DNA from: Ziziphus jujuba
Lineage: Eukaryota > Streptophyta > Magnoliopsida > Rosales > Rhamnaceae
Direction: 5' to 3'
Assembly (NCBI RefSeq): GCF_031755915.1
Contig: NC_083385.1
Coordinates: forward strand, 13,413,001 to 13,477,000
Length of the DNA stretch: 64,000 nt
Below the pieces are notes generated by a model that worked only from the letters and a program-made list of their open reading frames with translations, was not told where the DNA came from and made no database searches. Below, one piece after another: positions 1-12,946 of this stretch. Position 1 is the stretch's first letter. The number at the start of each line of letters is the position of its first letter. Position numbers and translations under genes: made by a program.

Positions 1-455
1 ATGAAGCCGAGCTGCAGAAAGCGATTGAGAACGCTTCGGTGCTGCTGAGGGAGTTTAATACCAGCGTGGTTGAGTATACGAGTTTTGCTGATACACGAAC
101 GATTCCAGGGCATTACGTGATTTATTGGGAATTGTTGGTGAGAGAGTCAGCGAACCCACCGACTGATGACGTGTTGAACAGGTGCTGCTTAGCGATGGAA
201 GAGTCGCTAAACTCGGTTTACAGACAAAGCCGAGTGGCTGACAATTCGATAGGACCACTTGAGATAAGGGTGGTGAAAAACGGGACATTCGAGGAGCTGA
301 TGGACTATGCAATATCAAGAGGTGCCTCCATAAACCAGTATAAGGTGCCCAGGTGCGTGAATTCCACACCCATCACCGAACTGCTTGACGCAAGGGTTGC
401 TTCGGTGCATTTCAGCCCATCGGCGCCGCATTGGACGCCAGAACGGCGTCGTTGA
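1..455 (+). CDS. GH3: GH3 family acyl-acid-amido synthetase, C-terminal end (partial)
   Basis: The gene is cut by the window edge. The reading frame is open from base 3 (GAA GCC GAG CTG) to TGA at 453-455 and gives the last ~150 residues. Visible family signatures are [27 protein letters not shown], the [20 protein letters not shown] stretch, [13 protein letters not shown] and the terminus [13 protein letters not shown]. These are the C-terminal domain of GH3 enzymes, which adenylate auxin or jasmonate and conjugate it to amino acids in the cytosol. The ending resembles group II (GH3.1-like) enzymes that make IAA-amino acid conjugates. That assignment is from memory of the family and the substrate cannot be proven from this fragment. 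The adenylation site lies upstream of the window. No intron is visible in this last exon. Confidence 0.93.
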   Translation, partial: EAELQKAIENASVLLREFNTSVVEYTSFADTRTIPGHYVIYWELLVRESANPPTDDVLNRCCLAMEESLNSVYRQSRVADNSIGPLEIRVVKNGTFEELMDYAISRGASINQYKVPRCVNSTPITELLDARVASVHFSPSAPHWTPERRR

Positions 456-1466
456 AAGAGCCAGGGGACAAAAAAGGAACCAAAAAAAAAAAAAAAAGAA
501 GAATAAAAGCTGTGTTTGGCTACCAACCAAAACAACAAAAGGGCAAGCCTTTCTGTTTGTTAATGCTATAGCTTTTAAAAGTGTCTTTTTCTTTTTTCTG
601 TCTTTTTTTATTTTTTTTTTTTTGGGGTTGCACTTAATATGGAGTGTGTGTCTGTGTCTGTATGTGAAATAAGTTCAAGTAATCTGGTATCCGCATGTTT
701 GCTTGTCCATCGTGTCCATGTCTTTGCTTTCAGCTTTCTTGAAATTATTGAAAGAAATGACATCGACGACCACCCCCCCAACCAAAAAAACAAAAAGAAA
801 AAAAGTGAGATGGAATTGTTAGCTCGCTTTGATTTTGTGGCAAGTATATAAATGTATTCGTGCTCCAAGGGTGTGTGTAATATTTGTTTGTTTAAAGATA
901 TGCGTAGGATTTATGCGCATGGATTTTAGTGCACGTACTATATATTCCTTTCTTCTGTTAACTAGGTTTTTGATTTTCTGGGATCTGTGTTAATTACTTA
1001 GTTACTTAATAACAGTGATAAATAATATATATATATATATACACACATACGATGAGAGAGAAAGAGAGGGAGATACAAAAAGCTGGGGAAAATGAATAAT
1101 ATATATATATATATACACACACAATGTGAGAGAGAGAAAGTGATGCAAAGAGCTGGGGAAAGGGGTTTGTTTAGTTTTTACTTTTCAGGTCCACTTTTTG
1201 TTTGGAAGCACGTCACGAGCTTTTTCATGGGTAGATGCTTGCCTTATACGTATATGCTGGATGGATCAACCATATTCTATCATGACGTTATGGATGCCAC
1301 TCTTGATTTTTATATATATAGAAATCATTCATGGCTCCATTGGATAGCTTAAGACTGGGCACTTACCATCCTATTATCAGCAAAAAGCCATAATGGCATT
1401 TAACATAAACTATCGCATCATGTAGCCAATAAATAATTTATATTTCTTATTGATACCACCATACAA

Positions 1467-1497
<31 letters not shown>

Positions 1498-1685
1498 AAT
1501 ATATTTATATATATTTATATTTATATAATTTTGTTATAAATTATAAGTACATAATATGTATCATGTATGCATGCCTGATTACATATAATTCCATATGTTT
1601 TTTTACATGCAATCAGGTAAAGATTATATGTAATTTTACATGTATAGTTTGATATCAAATGCATGCATATATTTTATAGCAAAAC

Positions 1686-1717
<32 letters not shown>

Positions 1718-2376
1718 AGAATTTTCAAGTTATAAACATATTAATAGAAAACCGTTAAGACTTCCTTTTTTATATTTTAAATTGCTTCAAGAGCTAAAAT
1801 CTTAAATATATTTAAAACACATATAAATTAATACATGGATCGTTTTATCCTCTTAAGATTTTAAAATTTTAAGAAAATTATATAATCTGTTAATATTTTT
1901 TTAAATCATAACCCTTTAAGCAATAAAATGATTAATTATAAACATTCTAATGGTAGAACAATCAAAACATCTTAATAGGAGAATAATCATAACATCTGAA
2001 TAGGAAAATGATTGTATGTATATATATATATATATATATATTTATGATTTGTTTATAATTGTGTCATTTTTACAATAAATTGAAGATATTATAAAATATT
2101 TATAGATACATCAAGCAATTTCCATGCAATAATTCGTGCGTTAACTATATGGATGATGGATAAGCCTAGCTATATACCCTATTAACTACTAAATTATTTG
2201 GCTAGAAAAATCTAAAAAAAAAAAATTACTTCTATATTTTTTAAAATATATATTATTTTATCGTTGTTGTTGTTGTTGTTTGTAAAAGTTAGGTATCCAC
2301 TAACAAATAAAGTGCTAGTTTTTCAAAAGCCAAATGCCTCCTGGTCCAGGTATACCTCTTTTGAGGTACAAAGATA

Positions 2377-2408
<32 letters not shown>

Positions 2409-5400
2409 CAGAAGTCAGTCGGTAGCTATAGAGGTAATGATGTTTTTCCTAGTGGAATTTAATTGCTGGCATACTAGAAAAATAAAGCATGCAATATGCA
2501 TGCACTTGGTAGATTCCTTGCCTTTAATATCCTTACATATGGATTTTTGGAAGTATGTAACTTTTTCTTGTTCAACACAATTTTTCAAGGAGCTTTGTTT
2601 TGGCGGTTAATTTTCTTGCCTTATTAATGTTTTTGAAATAGTAGCTGGAAATTAGTCCTGCAATTTCCAGTGAAAATAATTTTGATTTTTTTTAATAAAA
2701 TAAAAAAATGATTTAACCATTCATCTATCACATAATGGATGTTTTGCTAGTAATATATATATATATAGATAGATATAGTGAAGATGAAATTGGATATAAT
2801 TTTTTTAAAAAAATTTTTGGATCGTATCAAAAATTGAAATTTAAAATTATTTTTATCAATTATAAAATATCAACAAAGTTCAATTTTTTTAAATAAAATT
2901 TTAGTATATCGAAAACCTATATTTCACTACTTATGTAATCTAAAAACAACAAAGGTTTGATGTGTATATATATATATATATATATGAACATGTAGATAAT
3001 CAATGCATGCATCACAAACTTTATTATTTATAAGGAAAGAGAAAACGTCACTTTCTAGCACATAATTTTGTGTAAAGAGTTACAAAACTTTCCATGTTGG
3101 ACTTTGAGGGAGATAGTTGTCATGGACTATGTTATGTTATGTTATGTTATCGATATTTTGGTACTATAGTTTAACTTTTGCAGGTGATTGCGGATTAGAC
3201 AACTCCGTTAAAGCCAATGAGTCCTTTCTTCAATATGTATAAGTATTTTCCTTTTTTTTTTCCTTCTATTTTTTTTCTCATAAAATAAAAAAGATAGCAA
3301 AAGGTGTACATTTAAAAATAATAATTACATAGGAGCTCCTAAGATCTTTAGGGCCATGCTAGAGGACTTCGTTCATAACTTTAACATAGCTTGTATATCA
3401 TTCAATCTAAAAAAAAAAAAAAACATAGCTTATATCTTTTGTTCAAGGAAAAAAGTTAAAAAAAGAAAAAGTAATTTAGTGTTTCAATTGCATACTTGTT
3501 GACCAAATTGAATTTAACGAAAGCTGCATAGCAATTAGTTTTTTTTTTTTTTTTTTTTTTAACACAGTGATTTTCCATCCCATTATCGGAACAAAAATAT
3601 TTGTTACATGAAACTGCAATATGATAGATATCTATCTAAGTATTAAAATAGATATAATTATGAAATATATATAATAAAACAGAAAGTATCTTGTCTTGTG
3701 CGCTGGAATGTTTTGCTTCGATTCGATAACTAGCTCATTGTGCTAGACGAGCAATGCCCTATAGATACGTATAAGAAGTTTTCTCCTCGTACAGCTCAAG
3801 ATAATTGAAATTTATATCTACGTAGAAAATAATAATGTCAAATATATCATCATATCTCTTTAATTTGTTTGATTTGCTTATAAATAATATTCTATTCATA
3901 ATATATCGATGTGATAGGTCACACTTGTTCAAATCCAATAGTATTCATTTATTATTATTATTATTTTTTTTTTTTAGTGAAGTTGGCTTAATTAATAAAG
4001 GAGAAATTTATTATAAATAATTTTTTATGTTACATGAAAAATTGCTGAGACTACCGATAAAAGATTGAGAAATATTCTTTCTACTAACAGATTCCTCATA
4101 ATGTAAATGGTCATTAATGCATGTCTACCCCAATTACGTAATTGTAATTGCATATAGTCTGAGTCACCAGCAACTTTGTTCCGAAATTCACCAAGTCATT
4201 GTGAGTTGTAAAAGCACATGGCCATGCCACGAACGTATTTTGTCTTATACAACCAAAAATGTGATAGACCACATCGTGAAAGTATTAAAACAAATTAACC
4301 AAAACTAAATAAAATTTAGTTAGAGAATATTAATTATCTTACCGGTAACAGTGACTTCTTGGAGCTGAGAAAAGATAAATCAAACTAAAATTGGAGAGAT
4401 AAACCTATAAAAGCAAATTGAAAGGCTATACCTCTTTGTCAATGTCTCCTCCTAACAAAACAAATGTAAAACAATGATAATGACATGTAGAAGACAATGC
4501 AAATGGCAATATGTTAGAGCTTGATCATGCCTATACAACTCCTTTTCTTTTCTTCTTTTTCCCTTTTAAGGTATCCAAATATTTCATGATCAATATGGTT
4601 AGTAAATTTTTCATTAATTTAAATTATTTTTATGTTTAATGGTATTGATTTCTGTTAAACTGTTAGCATTTAACTAAGACTTATTGAATTGCTAACTGAA
4701 CTGAACAACTTATATCTATGGCCTTCATGTGCAAGGATCTCAGTGCACATGCTAGCATTAATTGTGTGATAAGTTTGTTAATTTTTTACTTCCTTTTTTT
4801 TTTTTTTTTTTTTTACAAAAATATAATTTGCTGTTGTTTAAGTAGGATGTCATGGAATATCAGATTCTCTGTCTTTACTTGCATATTTTAAAGTGTTTCA
4901 GGTTTTCCTTTTGCTAAATATGACCTCAAAAAAAAAAAAAAAAATGCCTGACTCATGGGTACCAATCCCCAAGAGTGTATTAATGGGTCTTTCATATGGC
5001 AGCATAGCATGAGGCATTTAGTATATGGACTCATAATATGTGGATGGTTCCTTTCTGACTTCTAAAACATCATGACAGCCTTATTATTATTATTTTGTAT
5101 TTATACTACTATCTTTATCAACTTTTTCCTCTTAAAATTATTGTTTTTATATTATTTATATGTATACATATCACGGAATATTGTTCAGCAATTGTCAGTA
5201 TATATATTTGTACACATTGCAAAAAATTTCATTTCGTATATGCAAATTTTATATCTATAGAATAGAAATATATAAAGGAAAAGTGACTGATGGGATGTCA
5301 TTTGTCATCAGGCTCAACCTTCAAGATTCAAGTGGTTATGTCATAAGGGTTTTCTTAGATGCAAACATTTTTTGACAGTCGGCAAGTAAACATGGTGCAG

Positions 5401-5927
5401 TTGTATGATGCAGGACAATCCCAGGAATATTGACTCAAAAACAAAAAAAAAAAAATGTTACACGTAACATCACCATTCACTTTTGGACAATAAAGATTAA
5501 AAACACACACACCCCCCCACACCCACAGAAATTTTATCCAAGTCTGATTTTTTTTCCTTTTTTTTTTCATTTATTCCACTGCAATAAAAAAGAAACAAAG
5601 AAAAAGTGAAAAAAAAAAGAAATGAGACATAAAAATTAATATTCCAGCCTTTTTCTCTTAATTGCACTACAGCGACATCACCCAATGCGACAATATTGGT
5701 CGGCGGCATAATTTTAAGTCCCATTGAACTGGATGCTGTTAAAAGTGATCAAGGAAAAACCTAATGTCTCTCTGAATGCTTCATTTATTGCTAAAAGCAT
5801 ACCTTTGTGTGTCACATTGTCTGCAGCTTAAACCCTAAACAGCAAACAAATTTAAAAAATCAAAGAAAAAAAAAAACTGTAATAATTTCATTTTGATTTC
5901 CCTCTATCAGGTTTGAACTGAAAGCGG

Positions 5928-5967
<40 letters not shown>

Positions 5968-8089
5968 AGAGTTACAGAGAAAAGTACATGAAAGTATATT
6001 AATTTATATATAAAGATGGCCATTTAAGCTGCATGCTTGGTTAGTTTGGCTTAATTAAATATTTGATTAGGCGGCTGAGGCAACAAAAAAGAAGCTTTGG
6101 GTTGCATAGAAATAATGATTGTTATGTTCCCTCAATCTTAGACATTCTTTATCAAAATGAAAAGGCAAAATATCCAATCAAAATATAAATGTGAACAAGT
6201 AGCATTACAATACAAGGCCCCGATGATGCAGCGAAAAGCATGCCTTGTTAGATTTAGATACCATCATTATGTGGTTTAATGGGCACTAAGATCTATGATT
6301 ACTTTGATGATAAACTGAAATGAATTGTATTTTAACATTTTGGATCTTGGAGTAGCGCCCTGTGTCCAAGTTGAACACAGTTATTTTTTCAATAAGCAAT
6401 TAATCTAATAAATAAAAACAATAGCTAATTAATTCAAGAAAATATGCATATTTGGATATATTAATGTAGCTTAGTTATACAGTGGTTTAGTTGAGACATA
6501 AGAGCTTGCATCTGCTAGAGGCAACCATTTCTTATAAAAGCTTAAATATGTATTTATTTAGTTTTGAATTTAGGATTTCAAGATTTTTGGCTCCAAGAGT
6601 TGGATCATCATATTATTTATATTTTTATTAATAAAGTTGGATTAACATTTGTTTTATCCATTTGTTTTCTTTTTTGAATTTATAACAAATAAAAGAGGGA
6701 AAAAAGAAGTTAAAAATGAATCAAAATCTGTACATTAGATTGGATAGTAGATCTAGTTAATACGGATATTCCTAACTTTTCAACCTCCTAAAAAAACATT
6801 TTGATTTTTGAATGTGGACGGGACTTGATCAACTATATTAATAATCATGAAATATTAAACGTAAAACATTATAAAGGAACAACCAAAAATTATCATAAAT
6901 GAAATTTTAAACTTCTTCATCTAAAATTTACTAATTTTCTGAAAATTTGTAGAAAATAACAATATATAGTGAAAGAGTTTGATTTCCCAAAGAGATTTTT
7001 AGCTCCAAGCCTGACTGAACCCAAAATTGAAAGTTCACACCTGTTGTAATTCTCATCCATCTGAATTGTGGAGGACTTTAAAAAAGGAATGTCGTTATAT
7101 AGTTTAATGCTAAGCAATAATGATGCAATATTAAAATGTTGACTTACTTCTTCACGTATTTTAATCTTTAAATCCATACAAGATTTATAAATGAATTATT
7201 AAAAAAGAAAAAAAAAAACAAATAAACAAACAAAGTATTAAACTGAAGACTTCTCTGATAAAAAACAAGTTGTTTTATCTAAGGGATTTGAAATTTAGTT
7301 CAAAATTTATACCAAACAAAATGAGATCAAATCAATTTGGCTTTCTAAGTTTTCTTCGCCAAGTAAGCAATCTAGATTGTTCAGGAAGAGAAAATATGAT
7401 GATAGAATTAAGGAAAATTTTTATCTAAAGTGTGCAGAAAACTTTTAAAGTTTGAAGAATCATTATTTATCTCCTTAAGGTTTTAATAATTATTATTTAT
7501 CACTTTTGGAGTTGACTTTTTGACAAATTGATTTATGAAAAGTTTATCTTACCTTTATGTGTCAAACAAATATTACATTTTTATAATATTTATTTTATAT
7601 TAATGTGTATTAAAAACATATATCATTTACTGTAGATTTCATTTATATAATTATAAACAACATAAATAAAACAGATAAATAAAAATTACATTTTTAATAT
7701 ACAATTGTATAAAAAGATCGTAAAAATAAAGTTTTGATATTTATTTTGAAACTAAGGATAAAATAGAATTTTTTTTGAATCAATCTAGTCCTAATCAACT
7801 CTAAAAATAATAAAATAATAATTTTTTCAAACTTTAAAGATGTAGGTGATGATTTTACAAACATTGTAAATGTTAATGATATTCGTCAAACCTTCTAGGT
7901 GCGGATGAAATTTACCTTTAAATTAAAGCAGTACTTTGTACGTAATTTCTTCGAATAGCAATAAAAAGTCGTTGATGTGTTTCCCTCTAGTCACAGACCC
8001 ACATTTACTTTTTGGCAGAGGTAATATGTCTATATGATTTGTTTCTGAGTTAGCAAAAATATTGCTCTACTTTTTTTAAGTCTCCCATC
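456..8089. other. AT-rich intergenic spacer
   Basis: After the GH3 3' UTR (poly-A and poly-T tracts up to ~650) I see no coding exon. The stretch holds many (TA)n microsatellites (around 1024, 1099, 1470, 1688, 2021, 2372, 2752 and 2963), a (TTATG)4 run near 3129 and long homopolymers. All open frames here are short and low-complexity. Confidence 0.7.
5928..5965. repeat. Poly-A homopolymer, 38 nt
   Basis: An uninterrupted run of 38 A follows GAAAGCGG. It could be the tail of an old retroposed sequence on the + strand or simple slippage. I found no recognisable retroelement body or target-site duplication beside it. Confidence 0.85.
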
Positions 8090-8524
8090 ATGCTTCCCTC
8101 TTTCTTTAAATTTTTTTTGTTGCTTTGCCACTTTAACTCCACGTACGTTTTATTTTCCAATCTTTATTATCTTTATTTCTCTTTCACATCAAAGACAAAA
8201 TCCCCCTACTATTGTCTGTCTCCTTCTTTGCATAAATGTCATATGCTTTGCCTCCATGAATTGTATTTAGTCAATACTATTGAAAACTTTGTTAAGCTAG
8301 CTTTTCTTTTCCCAACAACAGATTATTGCTTGGGAAAAGATGCCCAATATCCTTCTACTGTTTCTTCCATCCAAAAAATAATTCGATTTTGTATTGGGTT
8401 ATCAAAAACCAATTATTCTTTTGATCAGATATTAAAGCAGCACTGTACTTTTAACAATTATTTTGAAATGATTAAATGGAATAAAGCCTTGATCAATGAG
8501 ATTAGGACAAGTCACACTAATTAA

Positions 8525-8987
8525 CCCCTAATAGAATCGTTTATACTAGTCTTTGTCAGGCAGTGGCAAAACACAAAGCTTCATTCGATAATTTGAGTTT
8601 AAATTTCCCATTTTAATAAAAAAAATAAAAATAAAATCCTCTTTGCTAAATCAAAGCAGCTCGATCTCCGCTATCTCTCTTCTAACTAAGTCATTATTTA
8701 ATAGGTAGCTATATGTATATATAATCATATTTTATAAAGCATATATATTATAATATCAAAATAATTAAACACTTAATAAATGAAGGTAAACTTTTTAATA
8801 CCAATAAAATATATTATTATAAGGTGTGTAAATCATACTGGGTTTTTCTTTTAAAAAGAAAATTTATGCATTTTATTTTTTATCCTCGTTTAACATCATA
8901 TAATACATCATATCATTATTAATTATGTATATATCATTATTAATTATATATTATAGATAAAACGAACTAGATAGTCTTTTAAATTAA

Positions 8988-9024
<37 letters not shown>

Positions 9025-12000
9025 TGGTTGACGTAGTAGTATAATCATCGAGTATATATATAAGATAGACTTTGGGATGATTATTTTTTATCCAATCATG
9101 GAGGTGAGTGTTGGAGCATCTGATGAGATAGATCGATATTGGCGAGGCAATCAGTTACCCTTTTATCCACTTTTCTGAAAAATGGACTGATCAGCCACCC
9201 ATGCTATCAAGTGTGGTTGCGTTTGGCAAGCAAGAAAGTATGCCTAAAGTGAGAATGTTAGCCGACTCAACTCAAACTGAACTGGACCGCAATCAAATGC
9301 CCATATATATACACACACTATTATACTAGCTATATAGGTCAATTTCACTTATAAAATAGATGCTCTGAACATTCCCAATAATATGGACCATAAAGCAACA
9401 TCGTTTCCAATTTCGTGCAATAATCACAGACACCATTATTTCAACTTGTGCTCTTTTTTCAGGTGGAGATAGATTGGGATGTGCTCCCCTTTTATTTTCC
9501 TTTCATTTATTTATTTATTTATTTATTTTTGTTTTTTTGGTGAATGGGATGTACTCCCCTTTGTCCTTCTGGGTCTCACATGTCTGATACTAATTTACTT
9601 TAGTGCATCAAATAAAAATAAATAAATAAAAGGAAAAAAAAAAGTGTTTGTCTTTGAAACACATAAAATTATTCAATTTCATTAATCCTTTCAAATCTTG
9701 TTTGCTAATTTCTTTGTTTCTTCGTTTTTTTATGAACCCTGAGGGGGTGGACTCCCTTCAATGTTTATAGATATATATGTATTTCGCCCAGCAAATGATG
9801 TGACTTGAATTTTTTCTGCCCTTTTTCATTAAAGTCCAAATGTTAACACTTGGATAATTGCATTTGGTACTTGAAAGCTACGGGAGAGGAAAATACATAT
9901 GCATATATTTATATTGGTTTTGTGGAAAAGTGCATACAAAAGTGCTTAACTTTTCTTTCTTTTATATGATCTCACCTCCAAAGTTCAAAAATAAAAATGG
10001 AAATAATTTTCCGGTGGCCTAAAGTTTACATTTGAGCCCAATTACTATTCTAGGTTGTGCTATACAGTTGATTGGAATAAGCCCAACTTGTACGGGACAT
10101 AATGTATGCATTAGTGGTCCATAAGCTGCATCCAACAGGAGTGGGCTGGGTTTTTCTTATGTATGCTGTCAAATTGAATTACTAGAAGCTGTTAATATGT
10201 ATTTTCTGGAGATGGGAACAACAAAATTTGTAAGTTGAATTATAAAAACAAAAAAGTTGCATAGGTAACTTGTTTGAATTTTTGTAATGTCACAGTCAAA
10301 GCAATCCAATTGTAAGTTTTCATTGACTGATGAGTGCTATATTAATAGCTTTAGAACAGTTTGGAAGGTAATGATCATTGGTATTAATCTTTTTCGTTAA
10401 CGATTCTATCAATTTGGAGGTAAAAAATCTCCTTTAGGTTCAGATTTGAAAAGTCTAATGTGCAACTTAATGGGCTGGGTGTTTCTTATGTGTGGTGCTC
10501 CATAAAAGGCCTACTTCTAATTGAATTAATAGAAGTTGCCAATATGTATTTATTGGAGATGGTAACGAGAAAATAGTAAGTTGAATTATGAAAACAAGAA
10601 AGTAGGTTGACGACAAAAGTTAGATAGATAGCCTGTTTGAAGTTTTATAATGTTGCAGTCAAAGCAATCAAATTGTAAGTTTCCATTGATTGATGCTATG
10701 CAACAAGTGCTATAACGAGTAGTTTTAATCCAGTTTGGTTGGTAATGATTGTTGATATTAATATTTTTGTTAATGATTCTATTAATTTGGAGGTAAAAAT
10801 TCTAGATTAGGTTCAAATTAAAAACTCTAATACATACAAATCCATCAATTCGGAAACAGAGAATTAATAGCCCCAAATATTTTTTTTGTCTGTCACTATC
10901 GGCTTCAGATGAAATTGAAGCACATATATATATGTCGAACAAAAAAAATTCAGGATCAGGAATTTTGGGCCCACCCCATGTACAAAATGACCTACCGTTC
11001 AAATAAGTGAGTGTTAGAGACTTCCATATTTCTAATGCCAATTTGCCTTCCAAACTCACCTAAAAGAATTGGTAGTTGAAACTAAGCACAGAGAGGAATG
11101 AACAACTACCATTCTATCTGCCATCCTCTTCCTTCTTTTTCAAGTGTCCCCCAAAAATCCTTAGCGCAATTTATTGTTGCTTTTTTTTTTTTTTTTTCCC
11201 CTGCCATTTACAGAACCTGCAACAATTTTGGTGTAGTTAGATTGCTACCAAATTTAGTAGGTAGAGAGACCAGTATTGCTAACCTTTAAACATGTTTATA
11301 AAGTTTTGTTAAACAATTTTTTTGTTCCATTCTCATTTCTTAATTGAGGTTGCTTCTTTTGCAGTGACGTGGTGAATATTGAGAGCTTTTCTCATTTTCT
11401 TTATTCCGTTTTTTAAATGTATTCGGATTAATTTAGTGTTTTCTTCATGGCTTCCTGGAAGAACATGGAATTGAGCATGAAATCGAAACCAAGGTATTTT
11501 TGAGGTAATGCAAAAGGCCTTTGTTCATTGGTTTTTAGATTTGGGATTTCAAATTTTGTTTTCTAGCTATGGTTAAGAGTCATTTAATATATTATTAATT
11601 ACTTAGGATTTCAGAAACTACCTTCTGCATTCATATTTCACACCTGAATATTGGCATTTATATTTGTATGTGGGTTATAAGTTATACTGTATATCCGCTT
11701 TAATGAGATATCTAACGCTTTTTTGAGGAGATATGAAGCATCGTAAGCCTATTTAATGCATAGAACCTCGACCTTGGATGTAGCTGTGGCATTATTAATA
11801 ATACAACTACTATTTTATACTTATCTTTTTGATCATTAATCAAACATGTTTGGCAGTAATATTTTGTTTAAAACATTTTATAATAAAATCCGTGTTGCTT
11901 TCATTCATATAATACCCCATAAAAGAAGTTATAGAAAAACAACTCATTTTTAATTAAAATACAAATTAAGAATATGACTTTAAATGGAGAGCATGTGACT

Positions 12001-12123
12001 CATAACTTCTTGCCCTCTTTTACTGTCTATGCCTGTTTCTTGGTATACCTGTTTTTCAAGCTTAAACTAAACTTCTGACTTTCATCAAACTGCAGTGAAA
12101 ATAAAAGACAGAGCGAGACAGAG
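8525..12123. other. AT-rich intergenic spacer containing a tandem duplication
   Basis: I recognise no gene here. It contains a (TA)n run at ~8991-9017, a (TTTA)n run near 9509-9527 and the direct duplication listed separately. The last few hundred bases are the upstream region of the RING-finger pseudogene. Confidence 0.65.
10143..10833. repeat. Direct tandem duplication, two diverged ~330-360 bp units
   Basis: Unit 1 starts GGGCTGGGTTTTTCTTATGT at 10143 and unit 2 starts GGGCTGGGTGTTTCTTATGT at 10472. Shared landmarks occur in the same order: AATATGTATTT.TGGAGATGG, GTAAGTTGAATTAT.AAAACA, CAGTCAAAGCAATC, AATTGTAAGTTT.CATTGA, AATTTGGAGGTAAAAA and TTAGGTTCA. Copy 2 carries small insertions and many substitutions, so the duplication is not recent. 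No coding potential was recognised. Confidence 0.85.
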
Positions 12124-12946
12124 ATGTCGCAGACACAGGCAATGTGTTCCTTATTAGGAGTGGACCATCGAAGATTTTTGACCAACTCTAACCCTTACAA
12201 TATAAGTGGTACCTACGAAGTAAGCCATCAATCTCTATATCCTCCAGTCAATTTCACTCTGAACAATGAAATTTTAATTCCATGCCCCATTTTAAGTTCT
12301 TCCTAACCAATGACACAGGAAGATCTTGAAGAATGGTGCAGCAGGATCATTTTGATTGCCCATTTGGTTGCTTACATTGCAGTTTTATGTAAGTAGCTAA
12401 TTATATACTTCTTTCTTCTTCTTTGTTTCAAAATTGATATCCATTAAGAACCATAAAATAACATTAATGCAGTTTTGGTAGCGATCATACTCTTTATGAT
12501 ACTCAAGTTTCTCAGCGACGTTAATTCAAGTCCAGGAGTAACTGAAACCGACCCTATAATGCCAAGGAAAACAATGCCACTAACATAAGGAACTTGCCCA
12601 AAAGATTTAGAATCGGGAAGTTGCAGTAATAGCAGTAGCAGCAATTACGCTTCGGAGGAGTTGTATGATGGAAAAATATGCATAATGATGAGCAGCGCAA
12701 TTGTTTTTTTGTTCCTTGTGGCCACTGCGCTACCTGCTATGATTGTGCCAAAAGGTATTACATATAGGAATCAAAGAGTTTGGAAATTTTGTGTCCGATG
12801 GTGAATTATTAATTATAAGATGTAAATTTTGCTTCTTTTTCGTTTTTTTTTTTTTAATTTTTGGCAGGATTTTTGATGAGGAAACCAAGACTTGTCCAGT
12901 ATGCAGAAGATGCATTGGCAAAGTAAGAAAGTTGTTTGCCGCATAA
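12124..12946 (+). pseudogene. RING-HC finger E3 ubiquitin ligase-like, disrupted
   Basis: Four exons can be traced: 12124-12219, 12319-12388, 12473-12754 and 12868-12946, all with GT..AG junctions. The order is a short N-terminus, a hydrophobic membrane stretch (IILIAHLVAYIAVLF then VAIILFMILKFL), a linker with SSPGVTETDPIMPRKTMPLT, and a C-terminal RING with NCFFVPCGHCATCYDCAKR and IFDEETKTCPVCRRCIGK. Intact members would be membrane-bound ubiquitin ligases. Two lesions are visible. A TAA at 12586-12588 follows MPRKTMPLT, where related proteins as I recall them carry a Tyr codon. About 7 nt are missing near 12685-12687: ATATGCATAAT runs straight into GATGAGCAGCGC, losing the second zinc Cys and shifting frame. 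The final exon is otherwise clean up to TAA at 12946. It may still be transcribed. The exact subfamily is unsure. Confidence 0.78.

Noticed and set aside
1560..1680. Possible hairpin (ATTACATATAATT / TTATATGTAATTTTA) as a small-RNA precursor
   Set aside because: The arms match only in pieces within AT-rich DNA, with no extended foldback like a miRNA precursor.
5928..5965. Retroposed gene or SINE ending in the A38 run
   Set aside because: There is no Pol III box, coding remnant or flanking duplication beside it; the same holds for the T38 run at 54586.
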